Origin: a virus
DNA length: 64,000 bases
Virus record (IMG/VR): IMGVR_UViG_3300005264_000040
Span: 1-64,000 of that record
Reading direction: 5' to 3' (one strand)
The position numbers and the translations under genes are program-made. The notes under the pieces were generated by a model that did not search any database, had not been told where the DNA came from, and worked only from the letters and a program-made list of their open reading frames with translations. Below, piece after piece: positions 34,167 to 43,068 of this stretch (position 1 is its first letter; the number at the start of each line of letters is the position of its first letter).

Positions 34167-35462
34167 ATGAGTAAAGAACTTATTATGTATGGAACAAATA
34201 TAAGTAAATTGTTTGATGAGTTAGTAGAAGCATTTAAAGAAAAGGATGAAGAAAGATTTGCCGAAACATATAGAAAGATTTATGACGTACAATTTAGGTG
34301 CGAGAATAGTCGTGAAAGAGCAAATATGCCAGAAGAAATAAAAGATATTGATAGAACATTGATTAAGAAGTTAGCATATTTCTTTCCAGTTATATCAAAG
34401 AAAGATTTTGCTAATTCAAATATAAGTTTCTTGTTAGCAAAAAAATATAAAGATGTTAAAAATATACAAGAAAATATACATAGAAGTGTATTCGAAAAGA
34501 ATAATAAATATATGATTAGACAGTGGGAAACATTAAACCCTTGCACTGGTTGCTTTGAAAAAATACGTAACTTACTATGGCATACAATATTATTAGAGAA
34601 TCTTAAATTAGAAAGATTAAATATCGAATACGAATACTTAGTTATACACAACGGATTTAAAACGTACGAAGATGCTTTAAAGGCAGAATTTTATTATCAT
34701 AAAAATATACATTGGTTAGATATCATGAAGAAGTTTAATTTAGCAGAAAATAACGTATTTATTATAGTTGAAAATTATGACGAAGGCATGAGAAAGTTAA
34801 AGTTAGAAAACGTCGAAAAAATAGAAATGGAATACTTTACTATAACAAATCATTTTTGGAAAAAAATAGATCAATGGATTTATTATTATAAGAAAAATTA
34901 TTTGAATAAAGATAAATTAAAAATGATAAAAAATGATAGTATAGACAATACTATAAGAATATTCTTAGACGAAAAAAAAGATAAAGTATATTATGTTGAA
35001 GATAATTTAATAGATTATGTTGATTTAGTACTAACATTATGGGATGAAAATGAAGAAATACGCAAATTTATATATAATTATTTTGAAAAAGATTACACAA
35101 ATTTTCTATTACATATAGAAGAATCAAATTACGAAGATTACTTAAAGAATGTTGTATTAAAGGATTATTATCCAACAAAAGAAACATTGAGAAATTTTTT
35201 GATTGAAATTGCAGAAAAAGAACTATTTTATATAATAGATTTAAATGATAGTATTATTAAACCATTGGTAGATTATGTTTATGACTTTTGGGAATACACA
35301 TATCCAGATTTTTTTGAATATGATTTAAATTTCTCCAACGAGGAATATACTATATTAGCTCTAATGCACGGCAAAGAATTTGCTGAATGGGTAGAATTTG
35401 ATTGTCCGTTCCCTTTGAACGAAGATGGCAAAGAGGGAAAAACGATTGTTTTTATTGAATAA
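34167..35462 (+). CDS. Unknown 431-residue protein
   Basis: AAAAGGGGTG precedes the ATG. Almost entirely helical and rich in Y, N, K, D and E. One CTGC pair near residue 128 could bind metal but has no partner motif. No domain recognised. No promoter is visible in the short gap. Confidence 0.5.
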   Translation: MSKELIMYGTNISKLFDELVEAFKEKDEERFAETYRKIYDVQFRCENSRERANMPEEIKDIDRTLIKKLAYFFPVISKKDFANSNISFLLAKKYKDVKNIQENIHRSVFEKNNKYMIRQWETLNPCTGCFEKIRNLLWHTILLENLKLERLNIEYEYLVIHNGFKTYEDALKAEFYYHKNIHWLDIMKKFNLAENNVFIIVENYDEGMRKLKLENVEKIEMEYFTITNHFWKKIDQWIYYYKKNYLNKDKLKMIKNDSIDNTIRIFLDEKKDKVYYVEDNLIDYVDLVLTLWDENEEIRKFIYNYFEKDYTNFLLHIEESNYEDYLKNVVLKDYYPTKETLRNFLIEIAEKELFYIIDLNDSIIKPLVDYVYDFWEYTYPDFFEYDLNFSNEEYTILALMHGKEFAEWVEFDCPFPLNEDGKEGKTIVFIE

Positions 35463-35505
35463 CAACAGTTTATTAGATTATTTCTAATAAAAAGGAGGGA
35501 TTAGT

Positions 35506-35751
35506 ATGTTTTATGTATATGGCATAAAAGGTGAAAAGAATGTAAAGGTAAAATGCAGAACTGTAGAATGGGCTGCATTTTGGAGGGCAAAATTACAAGA
35601 ATATGGTTACAGAGAAGTTGTTATTTCCGAAACAGAATTAACAGATGGAATTACTTATGAATGGTCAGGATATGATTTGCCAAAAAATCTCAAAGAAGTA
35701 TTTGATGCAGAACAATTTGTTCTTTTTAAAAGACCAAGTTATAATAATTAA
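35506..35751 (+). CDS. Unknown 81-residue protein
   Basis: AAGGAGGG precedes the ATG. Small alpha/beta sequence (YVYGIKGEKNVKVKCR, AAFWRAKLQEYGYREVVI). Ends before a terminator. Function unknown. Confidence 0.5.
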   Translation: MFYVYGIKGEKNVKVKCRTVEWAAFWRAKLQEYGYREVVISETELTDGITYEWSGYDLPKNLKEVFDAEQFVLFKRPSYNN

Positions 35752-35760
35752 TATTATAAT

Positions 35761-35793
35761 ATCGGGTGACTTTTATACTGTCACCCGATTTTC
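35761..35793 (+). terminator. Intrinsic terminator
   Basis: ATCGGGTGAC pairs with GTCACCCGAT, a perfect 10-bp stem, followed by TTTC. The short T-run suggests partial termination upstream of the reverse transcriptase operon. Confidence 0.65.
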
Positions 35794-35837
35794 AAAAAGA
35801 GACCAGCGAAAATATCCTAGAAAGGAGATGATGCGAT

Positions 35838-36638
35838 ATGATGAGAACCAAATTTGATTATAAAATAATGAGGAAAAGGAATCGTGATGGGATCTTACCT
35901 CTTTATGATGAAACAAAATTATCTAAAAGTTATATTGATATATTCGATAAATTATCTACTAACTTTTTCAACGACACTACAATATCTTTAGTATCTTATA
36001 AAAGAACTATTTTAAAATTGAACTATGGGCACATAGTTGCTGTAGTGCAAATTGATACATTTAGAAACCCAATCAAAATAAAATTCTATGTAACTATGGT
36101 AAATATCGTAAAAAGAAAAGTTGTATATAAATCTGTGCAAGAAATTAATTCTGAAAATGAGTATGAAATATTTGGGCCTTTGTATCGACACATAGCAGGA
36201 GTTTTCAGCGCAGCATATAACCTTAATAATCCAAAATATTCTAACTGCAAATTGATTATACCACAAAACAATGCTTTTGTGCAAGTGCTTTACTCAAAAA
36301 ATAGAATAAAATCTTTAAAATTAATGGGAACTTATGAAGAAAAAGGTACAAAAGAAAGTACAATCATGAAAGATGCAGATACTATCCTAATCACAAGTAA
36401 GAAAAACGGCTTGTTAATTTTAAAGAAAGGTGATATAGTAAAAAACGTTAAAGAAAAAATAAGTAATTTTACTGATGAACATTTAGTGTGGGTAAAAGAA
36501 AATAACGGATTTTTATCAGTAGTATATTGGGATGCAAAAACTTATAATAAAGGAAAATATAGTCTCAAATTTAAACCTACTGAACTTACTGTAGAAGATT
36601 TAATTCTTGCACAAAAAGGAGATGAGGATATTGGTTGA
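35838..36638 (+). CDS. Unknown protein coupled to the reverse transcriptase
   Basis: 266 residues, beta-rich in the second half (AFVQVLYSKNRIKSL, NGLLILKKGD, GFLSVVYWDAK) in the style of the propeller-like family but shorter. The stop overlaps the RT start by 8 bases, so the two are translationally coupled. It may be an RT partner. Alternatively it is only an accessory propeller protein. Confidence 0.5.
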   Translation: MMRTKFDYKIMRKRNRDGILPLYDETKLSKSYIDIFDKLSTNFFNDTTISLVSYKRTILKLNYGHIVAVVQIDTFRNPIKIKFYVTMVNIVKRKVVYKSVQEINSENEYEIFGPLYRHIAGVFSAAYNLNNPKYSNCKLIIPQNNAFVQVLYSKNRIKSLKLMGTYEEKGTKESTIMKDADTILITSKKNGLLILKKGDIVKNVKEKISNFTDEHLVWVKENNGFLSVVYWDAKTYNKGKYSLKFKPTELTVEDLILAQKGDEDIG

Positions 36639-37626
36639 AACTAAAGAAAAGATGATATATGGAATTCAAACCATACCACAATTTGCGGGGTTCCTGCAAG
36701 AGTATCCACAAACTGTTACTTGGATTGAAAAAGTAAAACCCAGGTTATATAATGAGTTTAAAATTCCAAAACACAAAGGTGGATTTAGAAGCATCTCTAC
36801 ACTTGTAAAAAAGGACAATGAAGTTATTGTTCTTAAAAGAATCCAAAGAAAAATAAAGGAAAAAATAATTGACAATATAATATTTCCTGATTCTGTACAT
36901 GGATTTGTAAAAGGTAAAGATATTTATACTTGCGCAAAAGTTCATTCAGGCCATCATATTGTTGTATCTTTAGATATAAAAGATTTTTTTGATAGTATAA
37001 AAGCTGGAAGATTAATTCCGTTGTTCCAGAATTTGTTCAATATGGAATGGCAACCAGCTTGGCTATTTGCTCAACTCGTAACTTTTAAAGGAAGATTGCC
37101 CCAGGGTACTTATACTAGCCCTGGAATTTCTAATTTATATATGTATTATTTTGATTTGTATATGGACGAAACATTTAAAGAATCTGGTATGACCTATACC
37201 AGATATGCTGATGATATTACTTTCTCTGGTGATTTTTCCAAGGAGGAAGCAAAAGAATATATTAAATTCATAAAAGCAGAACTGCAGAAATTAGGTTTAA
37301 AACTTAATAAAAAGAAGACTAAAATATATGAGAAACCAGCAAAGCAAATTGTATTAGGGATGGTTGTAAATGATCATCCAAATATTTCAAGAGAAGAAAG
37401 GTTTTTACTAAAAGCTATGATTTATAATTTTGTTCATAAACACATTATAAATATAGATTATACAACAGATCCCAAAAAATATAAAAGAATACTTATGGGT
37501 AAAATAAATCATGTGCTTCATGCAAATCCAAATTTAGCTACTTTCATCAGATATAAAGAAGAGTTAAGGAAGTTAGATCCAAATAAAATTAAAGACTGGA
37601 ATTTGATGACTTATAAGGAGGGTTGA
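36631..37626 (+). CDS. Retron-type reverse transcriptase
   Basis: The start is TTG 36631, 9 nt after AAAAGGAG. The ATG at 36622 touches it. The 331-residue protein has RT motifs in order: IPKHKGGFRSI (about 44-54), HGFVKGKDI (90-98), motif A LDIKDFF (114-120), motif B LPQGTYTSPGISN (156-168), motif C YADD (192-195), and IVLGMVVN (240-247). A CAKVH segment before motif A and VLG near the end sit where retron RTs have NAxxH and VTG, so the type is retron-like but diverged. No msr/msd-like RNA adjoins the gene. Its role (defence, DGR-like or other) is open. Confidence 0.85.
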   Translation: MVETKEKMIYGIQTIPQFAGFLQEYPQTVTWIEKVKPRLYNEFKIPKHKGGFRSISTLVKKDNEVIVLKRIQRKIKEKIIDNIIFPDSVHGFVKGKDIYTCAKVHSGHHIVVSLDIKDFFDSIKAGRLIPLFQNLFNMEWQPAWLFAQLVTFKGRLPQGTYTSPGISNLYMYYFDLYMDETFKESGMTYTRYADDITFSGDFSKEEAKEYIKFIKAELQKLGLKLNKKKTKIYEKPAKQIVLGMVVNDHPNISREERFLLKAMIYNFVHKHIINIDYTTDPKKYKRILMGKINHVLHANPNLATFIRYKEELRKLDPNKIKDWNLMTYKEG

Positions 37627-37630
37627 AATT

Positions 37631-38686
37631 ATGGAGGTAGTTTTATATACATCAAAGGAATATCCTTTACTTTCATTAAGAGGAAAATTCCCAAATGGTA
37701 AAAATTTTGAAAGAATTGTTCTTAAAAATTATTATGTAATAGAAGAATTGATCGCAAATTTAAAAAAGCAATTTCCTTTCCAAGAAAAAAGTATATATGA
37801 ACAGATGACAATGTCTAATTTTCATTATACTAAAACTCCTAGACTTCTTTTTGAAGAGTTTGGATATGTCCAATATGAATATGGCACCACAAAAAAGTTT
37901 GTCACAGATGGTTTTTATAATTTTGGATTTATTGATTTATCATATAAAAACTTCATAAAAGATTTAAAGAAACATCAAATATATACAGAATATAATTATC
38001 TGCCTTTTGCGCTTAGTAGAATGGTTGCTTTTAGATACTTTTATACTGACGAAAACAATAATGTTGTAGCTTTTGATTTAGGAGAAGATTTTGATGTGAT
38101 TACTAAAATAAAATATGTAGGTTCTACTATCAATAGAGCACCTATTTTCTACAATATTCCAAAAGAGGATTTTGATTTTGATAAGTATAAAAGAAATCCT
38201 TTGGGAATAAATTCAGATGTGTTTTCAAATTCGTACAGAAATCCTGCAGATCTAGAGGAAGAACACCCTTTACTTCAAAAGAATGTAGTTCTAATTCAAA
38301 CCGAATATAAGTATGAACAAAATGGAATTATATGGCATATTATGTCTAAAAACAACTCCTCACAACATTTCAAAATTGCTGATATGCCTTTCCGTGCATT
38401 GTATCAACACGAAAAAACATTTTTTGAAGCAGTTAGTTTTAATGGTTATCAGATAAAAAATGGAGAATTAATATTAGATAAATTAAGAACTTTCAAAATG
38501 TTAATATCCATGGTATATGGTAACAAGAAAAATTATATGAAAGATGAATATTTTAGTAGAAAAGTACCTATGTTACACATTCCAGGACAAACAGGTGATA
38601 TTCCTGATGAAGGTTTGAAATTTATTGTGTTTCCGGATTTACCGGAAGAAGTTTTAGAAAACATTTGGGATGTAAAAAATTTTTAA
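37631..38686 (+). CDS. Unknown 351-residue protein downstream of the RT
   Basis: It starts 4 bases after the RT stop with AAGGAGGG upstream, so it is co-expressed. Rich in aromatic residues (Y and F), mixed alpha/beta, with no recognised effector domain such as a nuclease, ATPase or TM segment. Its position makes it a candidate partner or effector of the RT. Confidence 0.5.
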   Translation: MEVVLYTSKEYPLLSLRGKFPNGKNFERIVLKNYYVIEELIANLKKQFPFQEKSIYEQMTMSNFHYTKTPRLLFEEFGYVQYEYGTTKKFVTDGFYNFGFIDLSYKNFIKDLKKHQIYTEYNYLPFALSRMVAFRYFYTDENNNVVAFDLGEDFDVITKIKYVGSTINRAPIFYNIPKEDFDFDKYKRNPLGINSDVFSNSYRNPADLEEEHPLLQKNVVLIQTEYKYEQNGIIWHIMSKNNSSQHFKIADMPFRALYQHEKTFFEAVSFNGYQIKNGELILDKLRTFKMLISMVYGNKKNYMKDEYFSRKVPMLHIPGQTGDIPDEGLKFIVFPDLPEEVLENIWDVKNF

Positions 38687-38698
38687 GGAGGGAAAGTT

Positions 38699-38995
38699 AT
38701 GACTACAGAAAGAATGTTAGAAAAATTAGAAGATTTATTGGAATGGTGGGAAAGTGATTTAGATATTGAGGCAGAATTTAAAAAGAAGGAAGATGGAGTA
38801 ACAAGAACAATACTTGTAACTATTTATTCGGAGACTTACTATTATAATGGTGAGAGACATTATAAACCTTTAAGAGATGTGGAAATTGTTGATGAAGACG
38901 AAGATGAATTAATCGAATCAAGAAGGTTTATAGATAAAGAAGAAGCTTCACAAATATTCGAAAATTTAATTGAAGATGGTTGGAAATTAATATAA
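38699..38995 (+). CDS. Unknown acidic 98-residue protein
   Basis: AAGGAGGG precedes the ATG. LEKLEDLLEWWESDLDIEAE, then a beta hairpin and a highly acidic segment (DEDEDELIE). No motif. Part of the RT operon by spacing. Confidence 0.5.
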   Translation: MTTERMLEKLEDLLEWWESDLDIEAEFKKKEDGVTRTILVTIYSETYYYNGERHYKPLRDVEIVDEDEDELIESRRFIDKEEASQIFENLIEDGWKLI

Positions 38996-39007
38996 GGAGG
39001 GGTTTTT

Positions 39008-39628
39008 ATGTTATTTGATAAAATATATAATATATTATTACTAAGAAACCATGATTATACATTTGTTGATAAATTCGTGCATCCTTCAAAATACAAAGAT
39101 ATAAAAGTAACAAAAGAAAAAGAAATTTTTACTGTGTTTGTTCAAGATTCTAACAAAGATCCATTATACAGTAGAACACATAAATTATACGAATATGAAA
39201 ACGGAGATATTGTTGTAGGAACGCATTTCTCAAATTATTCTCCTGATATGCATTGGGAAGATGTTTATTTCTTAATTAAAGATGTAATTGAAGAGCCTGA
39301 AGAAAAATCAAAGAAAAATCTATATCATGAACTAAAACGAATATATTCATGGAATTCTAAAGAAAGGTTAAAAAAAACAGCAAACTTTTTATTTTCTAAT
39401 GGAATAAATCATTTGAATTTTGATGAAAAATGCATGTATATTTATTTTAGTAAAGATGATTTTGTGAGCTTTAGATTATTTGATGAACCAGCTGAAGAAT
39501 ATTGGCAAGCTTTGGGATTTATCGATTATAAAAAGTTTTTTGACCATTATTCTCAAAACAGAGCTATTTTAGAATTTTCAGATAATTCACTTGTAGTTTA
39601 TGAATGTCCAAGATATTATAGGGAGTGA
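39008..39628 (+). CDS. Unknown 206-residue protein
   Basis: AAGGAGGGG precedes the ATG. No known motif; mixed strands and helices, aromatic-rich. It continues the accessory operon. Confidence 0.5.
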   Translation: MLFDKIYNILLLRNHDYTFVDKFVHPSKYKDIKVTKEKEIFTVFVQDSNKDPLYSRTHKLYEYENGDIVVGTHFSNYSPDMHWEDVYFLIKDVIEEPEEKSKKNLYHELKRIYSWNSKERLKKTANFLFSNGINHLNFDEKCMYIYFSKDDFVSFRLFDEPAEEYWQALGFIDYKKFFDHYSQNRAILEFSDNSLVVYECPRYYRE

Positions 39629-39632
39629 TAAA

Positions 39633-40307
39633 ATGACAAAACTTATAGTTCAGAAATATAAAGATGATGAAGTAGGGATTAAATTCCCTACTTCTTTTAG
39701 AAAATCCAGAACTATAAAATCAAAGAATATTTATGCGAAATATTTTCTCAATACTAATCCGTTTTTTGTAGATTTAGCATCTGATATTTCTTTTACACAT
39801 ATTTTAGTACCTAATATCAAAAAAAAGAATAAAAGTATTTGGGGTTTTTATAATGATTATTACAATATAGTATTATCCCCTATATTTATAGAAAAAATTC
39901 CTGTATTAATTTCATTTAAAAAACAATCATTCGATGCTTTTTTTTCTGGAACACACTTTTTTGATTATCCCATCAGACACACTGGACAATATTGTATTGA
40001 CAAACCCTATAAAATTATATATAGAAATAAAAATTTAGACGGTACAGGATATCCTGCTATTTACAATGCACCAATTTATTTTAAAGAAGAACAAATACAT
40101 ATTGATTATGCTGAAAATTTTATAGTCTTAAGTGATTATAACCCACAAAATAAAACTATAAAAACATCTGGTTTTTTTATAAGAGAAGCAAATAAATTAT
40201 ACATAAAACTTAGTACAATTGTACCTAAAGAAGTTATTCCGCATTCATGGTATAATAGTATATTGTTTTATGAATCAATACCTCAAAAACTATTAGAAAA
40301 ATATTAA
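39633..40307 (+). CDS. Unknown 224-residue protein with start-proximal hairpin
   Basis: The start is ATG 39633 after AGGGAGTG. Beta-rich, with motifs such as FFVDLASDISFTHILV loosely similar to the proteins at 40724 and 41565. A perfect 10-bp hairpin GAAGTAGGGA/TCCCTACTTC (39669-39694) lies 36 nt after the start. Confidence 0.5.
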   Translation: MTKLIVQKYKDDEVGIKFPTSFRKSRTIKSKNIYAKYFLNTNPFFVDLASDISFTHILVPNIKKKNKSIWGFYNDYYNIVLSPIFIEKIPVLISFKKQSFDAFFSGTHFFDYPIRHTGQYCIDKPYKIIYRNKNLDGTGYPAIYNAPIYFKEEQIHIDYAENFIVLSDYNPQNKTIKTSGFFIREANKLYIKLSTIVPKEVIPHSWYNSILFYESIPQKLLEKY

Positions 40308-40322
40308 AAGGAGATGGTAAAA

Positions 40323-40694
40323 ATGGTGACAGAAACTTTAGATTTAGATTTTCTTTTAGAGACACATGATTTGCTATTTTGGGAAGATGTATTTTTACCA
40401 GAAGAACTAAAATTGTTTAAAAAGATAGATAATGCTGCTGAAAATTTCTTCTTTAAAAACAAAACACAAAAAACTGTATCTTTCGAATTGTTAAAAAAAG
40501 AAGATTCGGTTTCTTATTGGTTGATAAAATATAAGGATTATCTTTTCATAGCCGAACATGCTTTGGAAGAAGTATCGAATGTGCATATGACAGAAAAAGA
40601 ACTTATGCAAACTTATATAATTTATCAACTTACAGATAAAAAAGAAAAAGAAGAAAGAGAAAGTTTATCATTTTGGAAATATGGCTCCTGTTAA
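40323..40694 (+). CDS. Unknown 123-residue protein
   Basis: The start is ATG 40323, 9 nt after AAAAGGAG. Acidic N-terminus (ETLDLDFLLETHDLL) and charged C-terminus. No motif. The gene end is part of the 40683 hairpin. Confidence 0.5.
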   Translation: MVTETLDLDFLLETHDLLFWEDVFLPEELKLFKKIDNAAENFFFKNKTQKTVSFELLKKEDSVSYWLIKYKDYLFIAEHALEEVSNVHMTEKELMQTYIIYQLTDKKEKEERESLSFWKYGSC

Positions 40695-40709
40695 TGGGGC
40701 CTTTTGTTT
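40683..40709 (+). terminator. Intrinsic terminator overlapping a gene end
   Basis: GGCTCC pairs with GGGGCC (one G-T pair) around TGTTAAT, followed by TTTTGTTT. Confidence 0.6.
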
Positions 40710-40723
40710 AAAGGAGGGATAAA

Positions 40724-41575
40724 ATGTTAGATCTATTATCTTTTATGGAAAATAAAAAATATACACCAATCTTTAAGTTAATAACAAGTTTAAATGCTGA
40801 TGGAACATCTATAGGAGACACTTTAAGTTACGAATATTATAAAACCAAAGAATATAAAAACATCAAGCTAGAGCTCAGCGAAACTGTTTTAAAATTTATA
40901 AAAAAAATAATAAAAGATTATTCTTTTAAAAAACTAACCCTCGAATTTCAACCTAATCAAACTTTGACTATATTTGAAGAAGATCCTAAAATGTTTGGTA
41001 CAAATCAAATAATAAAAAGAGCTATAGGTATTATAGCACATGAATCATTTCATAGAATTATTATTGATGATTATTATTCATATGTATCTGCTGGAAAAGC
41101 TTCTGATGTTTTGCCTTTTGTTTTGTTAAATAAAGAACATAACGAAAATGAAAACGAAGAAAAAATTTGTGTTCAGCAAAAAGGAGCTAAATATACTATT
41201 AAACTACTTGATAAAGGAAAAATAGTTGTACAAAATAACAATAACACAGTTCCTGCATTTCATCCTAAAAAGAAAATATGGTTGTATTTACCTCAACATT
41301 TTTGCAATATGGATCCTTATTTTATGGTTCCAACAAAAGATGTAATAGATACTAAAGATAATAGTAAGATTTTTTATGAACCGCAAAATGATAATATTAT
41401 TCTACTAAGTTATATGGAAAATTATATTTCATATTTAATTGCAAAAAATATTCATACTGATAGTTTTACCAAAGGAACAATAGAAAGATTTATAAAAATA
41501 GATCAAACAGGGCTTTCACCAACTGATTATATGGAGCTGCTAAAAGAAAAAGGAGGTTTTCGTAATGAAGATTAA
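40724..41575 (+). CDS. Unknown 283-residue protein, first of a paralogous pair
   Basis: It shares with the next protein a middle LPF(V/I) segment, a P(A/K).HPKKKIWLYLP-like block and a C-terminal TGLSPTDYMELL motif. It contains AHESFH, which fits HEXXH by pattern but is not conserved in the paralogue. Function unknown. Overlaps the next gene by 11 bases. Confidence 0.5.
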   Translation: MLDLLSFMENKKYTPIFKLITSLNADGTSIGDTLSYEYYKTKEYKNIKLELSETVLKFIKKIIKDYSFKKLTLEFQPNQTLTIFEEDPKMFGTNQIIKRAIGIIAHESFHRIIIDDYYSYVSAGKASDVLPFVLLNKEHNENENEEKICVQQKGAKYTIKLLDKGKIVVQNNNNTVPAFHPKKKIWLYLPQHFCNMDPYFMVPTKDVIDTKDNSKIFYEPQNDNIILLSYMENYISYLIAKNIHTDSFTKGTIERFIKIDQTGLSPTDYMELLKEKGGFRNED

Positions 41576-42395
41576 AAATTTTCCTTCTTTGTTTGAAGGA
41601 AAAGAAAAAGGATCTAACTTAAAATTTGGATTTGTAAGTGATAACTTTATATATGTAACAGCAAATACCACATTTCCTGAAAATCTATTTTATATGGTTG
41701 AAGATTCCGATAGAAAACCTGTTAATTTTTCATTTCAAATTTCCGATACTATGTTTGATTTCTTTGAAAAAATAATAAATGATTTTAGGTTCAATAAAAT
41801 AGTAATAAGTTTTTTAATGGCAAAATCTTACAGTGATTCCATAACAAAAAATCATGTTTCAGTTTATGGGATTTCAAATATATTCATAGATAATTATAAA
41901 GTATTTTTATATCCAACTTTATCTGCTGAAGTTTTGCCTTTTATAGAATTTACACACCTTAAAAAGAAACCAACATCACAATATGCTAATCCTATTTATG
42001 AAGAAGAATTTGAAAATTTTACTTATAAATTATTTCCAGATAGATTTGAAATAGAACGTAAAAAAAGAACTCGATATTTTAATCCCAAAATCCAAAGATG
42101 GTTATACATTCCAGAATGGAGAGATAAAGATAAGAAACATGTGTTTGTTTTTGAACACTCAGCTTTATTACACGCAAAAAAAGAATTCTACATTCCGCCA
42201 GATAATAATTATATTTTAGTTGTAACTGAAGGAGAAAAAGTATCTTATTTATATTCAAGAGATATGTTAGACGGAACTGTAGAATTTGAACAGAAATCTT
42301 TTGTGAGCCTTAAGAAAACAGGATTGAGTGGAGAGGATTATGCAGAACTTTTAATAATGAAGATTTTGAGAACTTGGCGAGATGCAATTTTGTGA
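41565..42395 (+). CDS. Unknown 276-residue protein, second of a paralogous pair
   Basis: Paralogue of the previous gene (VLPFIEF, RYFNPKIQRWLYIP, KTGLSGEDYAELL). A 9-bp hairpin TTTTCCTTC/GAAGGAAAA (41579-41603) lies 14 nt after the start. The gene is followed by a long GA-rich structured RNA region. AAGGAGG precedes ATG 41565. Confidence 0.5.
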   Translation: MKIKNFPSLFEGKEKGSNLKFGFVSDNFIYVTANTTFPENLFYMVEDSDRKPVNFSFQISDTMFDFFEKIINDFRFNKIVISFLMAKSYSDSITKNHVSVYGISNIFIDNYKVFLYPTLSAEVLPFIEFTHLKKKPTSQYANPIYEEEFENFTYKLFPDRFEIERKKRTRYFNPKIQRWLYIPEWRDKDKKHVFVFEHSALLHAKKEFYIPPDNNYILVVTEGEKVSYLYSRDMLDGTVEFEQKSFVSLKKTGLSGEDYAELLIMKILRTWRDAIL

Positions 42396-42471
42396 TGTGA
42401 GAGTATAGAAAAAAAGTGAGAGCTACCCACCTGACCTGTATAATAAGAAGAGCAGGCAGGTGTGGTAGCAA

Positions 42472-42535
42472 GAGAGAATGAGAATGAGAGAATGAGAGAG
42501 AATGAGAGAGAATGAGAGAATGAGAGAGAATGAGT
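42472..42535 (+). repeat. GAGAATGA-type tandem microsatellite
   Basis: Imperfect tandem units of GAGAATGA and GAGAGAATGA, about seven in a row, purine-only except for T. It lies in the loop region between two long hairpins. Such tracts can slip, so length may vary between isolates. Confidence 0.8.
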
Positions 42536-42546
42536 GTCATAAATAG

Positions 42547-42608
42547 GGAGGTAGGAGTAGCAGAGGAGCGGCTTCGGCTGCTCTTCTGGTACTCCGCCTC
42601 CTTTTTTT
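42547..42608 (+). terminator. Very strong intrinsic terminator with UUCG tetraloop
   Basis: The left arm starts GGAGG at 42547, the right arm ends CCTCC at 42601, the loop is C-TTCG-G, and seven T follow. The stem is about 25 bp with few mismatches, the most stable hairpin seen in the window. Confidence 0.9.
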
Positions 42609-42627
42609 ATTGAGAGGAGTGAAAGAA

Positions 42628-43068
42628 ATGAAAGATGCAAAATATTTATTTCCAAGAGGGTTAGCTTTAGATGTAATTATTGAATATAGTGACCAAACCT
42701 ATCCAAAACAAGTACAACATTTTACTGTATGGAGAAAAACTTATTACGATCTTTATTTGGTAGTATTCAGTTATTTATCACTAACTGGACCATCTATTGC
42801 TATAGAAAAATATGCAACAATTTTTGATGATGATTTAGTAAAAGATTATTTTAATAGATTAAAAGACATACCAACAGGAGATGGCATTACTCAACCTATA
42901 AAAGATGTAACTGTGAGTTTTATAAAATATTCTTTTCCAAATAAAATATTAGAAACAAAAGTTTATGAGCCAACTGAATTTGTATTTGATATAGTATCAG
43001 AAGATTGGGTACGAAACAAATTAATAAAATTAGACCAATTATATGAAACGGAGGTTGGGAAAACATGA
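42628..43068 (+). CDS. Unknown 146-residue protein
   Basis: The start is ATG 42628 after AGAGGAGTG. Alpha/beta sequence with no motif. Overlaps the next gene by 4 bases. It follows a strong terminator with no promoter seen, so expression may depend on read-through or an unrecognised promoter. Confidence 0.5.
   Translation: MKDAKYLFPRGLALDVIIEYSDQTYPKQVQHFTVWRKTYYDLYLVVFSYLSLTGPSIAIEKYATIFDDDLVKDYFNRLKDIPTGDGITQPIKDVTVSFIKYSFPNKILETKVYEPTEFVFDIVSEDWVRNKLIKLDQLYETEVGKT

Larger units (their letters stand above)
42396..42608 (+). ncRNA. GA-rich structured region: long hairpin, GAGAATGA repeats, UUCG-capped terminator
   Basis: This non-coding stretch is purine-rich and much more GC-rich than its surroundings. 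A long stem with arms of about 17 bases starts at GCTACC (42422) and ends at GGTAGC (42469), with a TATAATAAGAAG loop. Next comes a tract of GAGAATGA/GAGAGAATGA repeats (about 42472-42535), then a stem of about 25 bp capped by C-TTCG-G and a T-run (42547-42608). This has the look of a dedicated RNA, or an elaborate 3' end of the upstream transcript. Confidence 0.6.

Noticed and set aside
35752-35837. Retron msr/msd upstream of the reverse transcriptase operon
   Set aside because: Only a simple terminator hairpin is present. No a1/a2 repeats or long msd stem lie next to the RT.
40724-41575. Zinc protease from AHESFH
   Set aside because: The motif is absent from the adjacent paralogue, and no further zinc ligand is evident. 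Chance match is likely.
42310-42655. Minus-strand frames with repeated SLSHS-type peptides
   Set aside because: They are the complement of the GAGAATGA microsatellite and hairpins, without ribosome binding site or relatives.
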